Assembly (NCBI GenBank): GCA_003157225.1
Contig: PMIZ01000134.1
Coordinates: 1 to 10,474, forward strand
Direction of reading: 5' to 3'
DNA length: 10,474 nucleotides
Source: Actinomycetota bacterium
GTDB taxonomy: Bacteria; Actinomycetota; Thermoleophilia; RBG-16-64-13
The first letter of the stretch is position 1, and each line of letters starts with the position of its first letter. Below the pieces are notes generated by a model, which saw nothing but the letters and a program-made list of their open reading frames with translations, ran no database searches and was not told the DNA's origin. Positions 6,715 to 10,474 of this stretch are shown here, one piece after another. Position numbers and translations under genes: made by a program.

Positions 6715-6775
6715 GCCCGCCGGGGCGGGCCCCCACCGGCGCCGCTGGATTGGGCGGCGCACAGAATGGTGGGCC
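6715..6775. repeat. Strong inverted repeats in the divergent intergenic region
   Basis: Between the zinc-ribbon gene (minus) and the helix-turn-helix gene (plus) lie two adjacent hairpins. One is GCCCGC CGGG GCGGGC (6715-6730). The other has a perfect 7-bp core GCGCCGC/GCGGCGC (6739-6745 and 6754-6760, loop TGGATTGG), extended outward by CCACC (6733-6737) with GGTGG (6768-6772) and GGCC on both ends. No T-tract follows on either strand, so this is not an ordinary intrinsic terminator. It could be an operator, an extragenic palindromic element or a structured leader of the zinc-ribbon gene. Confidence 0.5.
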
Positions 6776-6867
6776 TATCGGATGCGCATGCAGAAAAATG
6801 GCCGCCCCTGCTGGATCAGATAGCTTCGGCCAAACTTGGGACTGCGGCGCCCAACAGACGACCTCCA

Positions 6868-7212
6868 ATGCTTTATTGTAAGACAGTATCGAGGCTCAGT
6901 CAATGTCACAAGCACCTCGACGAGAGTGAGACCGAGCAACTGATCGCCTCGTACCAGGCGGGAGCTTCCGTCTATGAGCTTGCCGAACAGTTCGGCTGTC
7001 ACCGCGAGACCGTCAGTAGACGCCTAAGGTCGCGCGGGGTGCAGATGCGCGGCACTGCCCTCGGCAAGAACCAGCTTGATGAGGCTGAACGTCTTCGCGC
7101 CACTGGTCTCCCGCTGGCCAAGGTTGCCGAGCAAATCGGAGTTGACGCTACGACTGTGCGGAGACGACTGCGTGCACACCGCGCCGCCCTCCTTTGCGAA
7201 AGCGCTGGTTGA
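6868..7212 (+). CDS. Small tandem helix-turn-helix DNA-binding protein (resolvase-tail-like)
   Basis: This is the only clear plus-strand gene. The 114-residue product has two helix-turn-helix units that resemble the C-terminal DNA-binding domain of serine recombinases: ASVYELAEQFGCHRETVSRRL (about 33-53) and LPLAKVAEQIGVDATTVRRR (81-100). The GA.VYELA..FG.HR.TVS pattern is common in actinobacterial recombinase tails and in small free-standing proteins of the same type. There is no catalytic recombinase domain in this window, so it is either a small DNA-binding regulator or a leftover of a recombinase. The ATG at 6868 was chosen because similarity begins soon after it; no Shine-Dalgarno sequence is evident. 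The frame is open up to an ATG at 6766, but that part crosses the intergenic palindrome and shows no family resemblance. It ends 80 bp from the convergent ATPase gene. Confidence 0.75.
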   Translation: MLYCKTVSRLSQCHKHLDESETEQLIASYQAGASVYELAEQFGCHRETVSRRLRSRGVQMRGTALGKNQLDEAERLRATGLPLAKVAEQIGVDATTVRRRLRAHRAALLCESAG

Positions 7213-7292
7213 CACGAGTGGCCTTCGCGAGGCTGGGCTTCCGTCCCCGACAGATCCTGGGATGCGGAAGGCATGAATGTCGGATGTGAAGG

Positions 7293-9209
7293 CTAGGATG
7301 CGACGTACACGTGTTTCAGGCTGATCCTGTGCACATCGTTTAGTCCCGAGAACTTGGCCCCAGACACGATGCATTGCGCTCCTTCGTACTCGGGTGTACC
7401 CAGCAGGTCCATAAACGGCTGGACGATGAAATTCTCCCGGTCGCCAATCTTCTCTCCTGCGAAGTCTCCAGGCACGTCGATGATTGACAACCCAGGATAG
7501 TGACACCCGATCTTGTTGGTGAGCGTCATCAGTCCGTACTGGTAGGCCATCAGAAAGTACAGCTGATCCGTCCCGCCAAGCGCCGCTTGCCACCGGCGTG
7601 ATCCGACCCGGACAGTCATAGCATTGGCTGACAGATCGAACCTCACGGGGCTGTGCCTCCATACGTTCGGCCGATGCACGTTTATCGCGTTCAGGTAGTC
7701 GTTCATCCCATCCTCTAGCAATGACGCAGCCGCTCCGAAATCGGCTGATCGCTTGGCCTCGTCCACGGCCGCTTGCAGAGGCTCAATCTCGCGCTCCAAT
7801 GCGACCACCTGGTCTCCGAGGTGGGCGGCAAGTTCAACTGCAGAGGCGATTCTGTTCAGCTGCCGCTGCCGCTCGCTCAACTGCCCCAGCGCCATGTCTA
7901 GAGCGCTGACTCCTTCCTGCACGAGAGGCGCGACTATCTCCCGTGAGGGCGCAATAGCTCGCTCAAGCATGCCCAGCTGTTCCTTCAGGGCTATTGCGTC
8001 AGACTCGCCACGTTCCGCCTCTTGCGACAGTACTGAAACGAGGTCGTCGGCCTCCTTGAGTTCGGCCGCCAGACGCTCACGCTCGAACCGAATGCGTGTT
8101 ACACCGAGTTCCTTGCTGACCACATCATCTGTGTCAGCGTGATGGCACAGGAAGCATCCGTTCCCTGGCGCCGCGACCTCTCGTATGGGTCGATCGCAAG
8201 CCGGACAGTGCGTCACGCGCAAGTCGCCCAGGATGGTACCGGCTGTCTCAGCCCGGTCGATTCGCGACAGCTCGTCAGCCAAATCAGCCCGATACCGTTT
8301 GACCTCACGCAGCCGCTCGACAACGGTCAGCAGCCTCGTGCTTGATTGTTCCAGTTCAGCCACAAGCCTCGCTCGCTCCTCACCAAGCTTCTCAACGTTC
8401 TGGCGCTCATCAGCTGGGAGTACGGAGTCGGCGGTCTGGGATATGAGCACCGAGCGTCTACTCCTGATGTCCTCCGCTTCCTGCTCAAGACGGCGCAGGG
8501 CGCTGGCAACTGAGGCTGTACTGACGCTCACCGTCAGGTCGTCGCCTCCGAGGATCTCGCGGGACAGCTCATCCAGTGTCTGACTGTACTGTTCGCGCCG
8601 CGCTTTCAAGCGCTCTACTTGGAGTATCTTCTGGACGAGTTCGCCGTATTCTTCCGTGAAGACGTGCTCTGCCAGCCCTAGGAATTGCAGAACGCAGGCG
8701 AGCTGTTCTGCTTCAGGTTGTTGATCGACGAGACCGCCCCAGAAACGCTGCTGTCGGTAGATGTGACGTAGCAGCATCCGAAAGCTCAACTCCGGCCAAG
8801 TCTGGCCCGACATTGGGTTCCCCTTTGGGAAGTTCACCTGGGGAATGTCCAATTGGTCGAGGAGTAACTGCTGGAATTCCTTCGACGACTTCGCCTCGTC
8901 ATCGACGAAGATCTTGGTCTTCGCTCCCGGCTCTCGCCAACGTCGCTCGATTCGCATTTCCTTTCCGTCAACGAAGACCTGGGCTGCTGCCGCATCGTAC
9001 TTAGAGCTAAGACCTTCGTCTTCGGTCGATTCCAGCGGCATCTCGCCGGAGTCGCCCAGCAAGTAGTCAAGTGTCTGAAGCCATTTGGTTTTCCCGGTAC
9101 CGGGCGCTCCGACGAGCAGATTCACGCCAGGGGCAAAGCTAATCGTCTCCCATTGACCGTCTGCTAGTCGTCTTTCGACGGTTTCAACCCTGAGGATCTT
9201 GTTAGCCAT
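7293..9209 (-). CDS. SMC/Rad50-like AAA/ABC ATPase of an ABC-three-component-type system
   Basis: This 638-residue ATPase is built like Rad50 or SMC. The N-terminal half-domain has the Walker A motif GAPGTGKT (34-41). Two long charged coiled-coil stretches (~190-330 and ~362-500) flank an apex with CPAC (335-338) and CFLC (352-355), a probable zinc-binding hook or ribbon. The C-terminal half-domain has a signature-like ALGGTDQLYFLMAYQ (543-557) and a Walker B-like LSIIDVPGDF (574-583). In that motif the position after Asp578 is Val rather than the usual catalytic Glu. The ABC-3C class of prokaryotic conflict systems pairs such ATPases with a winged-helix middle component and a variable effector, which is what lies immediately upstream here. 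The ATG overlaps the middle gene's stop by one base (TAATG) and follows a GAGGAG site. It likely powers sensing or remodelling on nucleic acid; the trigger is unknown. Confidence 0.85.
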   Translation of the reverse strand: MANKILRVETVERRLADGQWETISFAPGVNLLVGAPGTGKTKWLQTLDYLLGDSGEMPLESTEDEGLSSKYDAAAAQVFVDGKEMRIERRWREPGAKTKIFVDDEAKSSKEFQQLLLDQLDIPQVNFPKGNPMSGQTWPELSFRMLLRHIYRQQRFWGGLVDQQPEAEQLACVLQFLGLAEHVFTEEYGELVQKILQVERLKARREQYSQTLDELSREILGGDDLTVSVSTASVASALRRLEQEAEDIRSRRSVLISQTADSVLPADERQNVEKLGEERARLVAELEQSSTRLLTVVERLREVKRYRADLADELSRIDRAETAGTILGDLRVTHCPACDRPIREVAAPGNGCFLCHHADTDDVVSKELGVTRIRFERERLAAELKEADDLVSVLSQEAERGESDAIALKEQLGMLERAIAPSREIVAPLVQEGVSALDMALGQLSERQRQLNRIASAVELAAHLGDQVVALEREIEPLQAAVDEAKRSADFGAAASLLEDGMNDYLNAINVHRPNVWRHSPVRFDLSANAMTVRVGSRRWQAALGGTDQLYFLMAYQYGLMTLTNKIGCHYPGLSIIDVPGDFAGEKIGDRENFIVQPFMDLLGTPEYEGAQCIVSGAKFSGLNDVHRISLKHVYVAS

Positions 9210-9778
9210 TAGCGAATCTCCTCACCGAGTGGCAGCCGCCCCACCTCTTCATCGAACAGCTGATAGATCAGGTTCTTCAGGTATGTGCCGGACTTGCCGC
9301 CGAAGCCACTCTTTACGTCGCGCATGCGTTCAACGAGACTGCCGAAGGATGCCGTGGAGGCGAGAGCCCGAGCCGTCTCGCGTCCCAGTGGCGTCAAGGC
9401 AAGCCGATACGACTTACCCTCGGGGCTAACGCTGATCAAGGCCCTAGATTCCAGATGCGCGAGAACGTGGTAGTAGCGCTTGTCCCAAGGCCCGTAGTGA
9501 TGCCGAACCATGGCGGACTCAACGACGCCAGCTGCGGAGTTGCGATCCTCCTCCGTAACGGCAACCGTTGGGGTTGCAGCCGCCTTGGCGACAGCAAAGA
9601 ACTCAGGGTAGCGGGCGAAGAAGTCCAGTTTTGCCATCTTCGTCAGGCCATCGATCTTCCCAGCAGTGCCGCATATCTCAAGCAACAGCAAGAGTCGCGC
9701 GGCGTGGAATTCGACAACGTCCTCCGCGAGCAGCGGAAGACTGACTGGACGTGTACCCACCCGGGCTACTGATTCCAT
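9209..9778 (-). CDS. Winged-helix-like middle component of an ABC-three-component-type system
   Basis: This is a 189-residue protein without membrane segments. Residues ~22-61 are helical and end in the block KLDFFARYPEFF (50-61). Residues 87-115 contain ESAMVRHHYGPWDKRYYHVL and then LESRALI, followed by a beta-rich wing (SYRLALTPLGRETA, 123-136). Similar small winged-helix proteins with the KLDFF.RYP and Y.YGPWD..Y..VL patterns are found as the middle (MC) gene between an effector and an SMC-like ATPase in ABC-3C systems. The C-terminal GKSGTYLKNLIYQLF (161-175) is probably an ATPase- or partner-contact helix. The ATG at 9778 was chosen over an ATG at 9832 because it overlaps the upstream stop as TGATG, the same coupled arrangement as with the downstream ATPase, and has GAGGG about nine bases upstream. 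Likely role: link between effector and ATPase. Confidence 0.8.
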   Translation of the reverse strand: MESVARVGTRPVSLPLLAEDVVEFHAARLLLLLEICGTAGKIDGLTKMAKLDFFARYPEFFAVAKAAATPTVAVTEEDRNSAAGVVESAMVRHHYGPWDKRYYHVLAHLESRALISVSPEGKSYRLALTPLGRETARALASTASFGSLVERMRDVKSGFGGKSGTYLKNLIYQLFDEEVGRLPLGEEIR

Positions 9779-10474
9779 CAGACGGCCCTCGCAAACCGAT
9801 GAAGGCAGCGGTCGGCCATGTCGTACATGCACCCCTGCAAGAAGGCCGGCAGGTCCACTTCACCGGCTCCAAATTCCGCCCCAATCTCATCGAGTCGCTT
9901 GAGACACAAGGTATGAAACGCAGGACCGTCCAGGTCTAGCGTCCCGTCCGTCAATCCCGATCTCAGTACGTTCATCTCCGACTTGACGCGCCGCTGAAGG
10001 CGCGGACGATCGTCGTCTGACATGTATGAAGATGTGTGCAGGATTGCGGAATAGTCACGCCGCAGATCGCTGGCCAGATCAACGAACTCCTCCAGGTTCG
10101 CGTCACGCAACTTCCGACGAAGCTTGCCGCCCGATACTTGCCCGGCACCGTCAGCCAATTCGTTAAGTCGTCGCTCCCACCACTGGCAAATCTCAACACT
10201 TGTGATGATCTTTCCGTTGGGGTCCGGCATCCATCTTGCCGCGCCAGCATCTTTCGCCATAACACGCAGCTCGTCGAGCAGCAAGTCCGCAAATTCCAGC
10301 AGGACGGGCTGTCCATCTGTGCCGCTCTGGCCGATCAGCTTCAAGCGGTTCGCGTTGCGAACGGCCTCAAGGCTCTCGGCCACAGACCACTGGCAATTGT
10401 GCACCCAGTATTCGGTCCCATTCCCTTTAGCCGATACGAGCTCTGGGAACCTGCGATCCAGCTCACTCAGGAGT
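9778..10474 (-). CDS. C-terminal part of a putative ABC-three-component effector (5' end outside window)
   Basis: The open frame enters from the right edge and gives 231 residues, beginning LLSELDRRFPELVSAKGNGT. It contains YWVHNCQWSVAESLEAVRNA, a mixed helical region with VEICQWWERRLNEL, an Arg/Lys-rich helical stretch (GGKLRRKLRDANLEEF), and a conserved-looking end FLQGCMYDMADRCLHRF. By position, directly upstream of and overlapping the middle gene, it corresponds to the first gene of an ABC-3C system. In those systems a variable N-terminal effector domain (for example a nuclease or protease) is joined to a shared C-terminal domain that contacts the partners. Only the C-terminal part is visible, so no activity can be assigned. 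Internal GTG codons, such as that at 10404, are not the start because the similarity-free frame continues upstream without a stop. Confidence 0.7.
   Translation of the reverse strand, partial: LLSELDRRFPELVSAKGNGTEYWVHNCQWSVAESLEAVRNANRLKLIGQSGTDGQPVLLEFADLLLDELRVMAKDAGAARWMPDPNGKIITSVEICQWWERRLNELADGAGQVSGGKLRRKLRDANLEEFVDLASDLRRDYSAILHTSSYMSDDDRPRLQRRVKSEMNVLRSGLTDGTLDLDGPAFHTLCLKRLDEIGAEFGAGEVDLPAFLQGCMYDMADRCLHRFARAV

Noticed and set aside
6766..6867. N-terminal extension of the helix-turn-helix gene
   Set aside because: The extra residues have no resemblance to the family and run through the intergenic inverted repeat; the ATG at 6868 fits better.
1..10474. CRISPR array, insertion sequence or transposase
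   Set aside because: No regularly spaced repeats, transposase motifs or paired terminal inverted repeats were seen.

Overview
The window looks like chromosomal DNA from a high-GC, probably actinobacterial lineage. By eye the left half is clearly GC-rich. The amidase has the two-peptidoglycan-binding-domain layout typical of actinobacterial CwlM-like proteins, and it appears to be expressed from a leaderless promoter. An ADP-forming acyl-CoA synthetase and the particular small flavin-barrel protein family would suit an anaerobic or fermentative lifestyle, but the genus cannot be fixed from this sequence.

Layout, right to left because nearly all genes are on the minus strand. (1) 9778-10474 to 7293: a tightly coupled three-gene unit, namely the C-terminal part of a large protein cut by the window edge, a winged-helix-like middle protein, and an SMC/Rad50-like ATPase. 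Each junction overlaps by one base (TGATG, TAATG). This is the signature layout of an ABC-three-component (ABC-3C) conflict or defence system. The unit appears lower in GC than the left half. (2) 6868-7212 (+): a lone 114-residue tandem helix-turn-helix protein converging on the ATPase gene. (3) 6692-6060 and 6016-5624: a four-helix membrane protein with a C-terminal zinc ribbon, then a pyridoxamine-phosphate-oxidase-like split-barrel protein. A GC-rich hairpin follows. (4) 5361-868: an operon-like run of a zinc-type cation diffusion facilitator, a fused beta-alpha ADP-forming acyl-CoA synthetase and a MidA-type SAM-dependent methyltransferase. It is preceded by a good promoter and a ~146-nt leader ending in a strong intrinsic terminator just before the first start codon, so it is probably controlled by attenuation or a riboswitch. 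(5) 722-1: the N-terminal 240 residues of a cell-wall amidase with its own promoter, truncated by the window start.

The two points most worth following up are the ABC-3C-type operon, whose variable effector part lies beyond the right edge, and the structured leader in front of the metal exporter operon. The ATPase has an unusual Walker B motif and a double-CxxC coiled-coil apex. The exporter carries a C-terminal ladder of four evenly spaced cysteines, which fits metal sensing or buffering.
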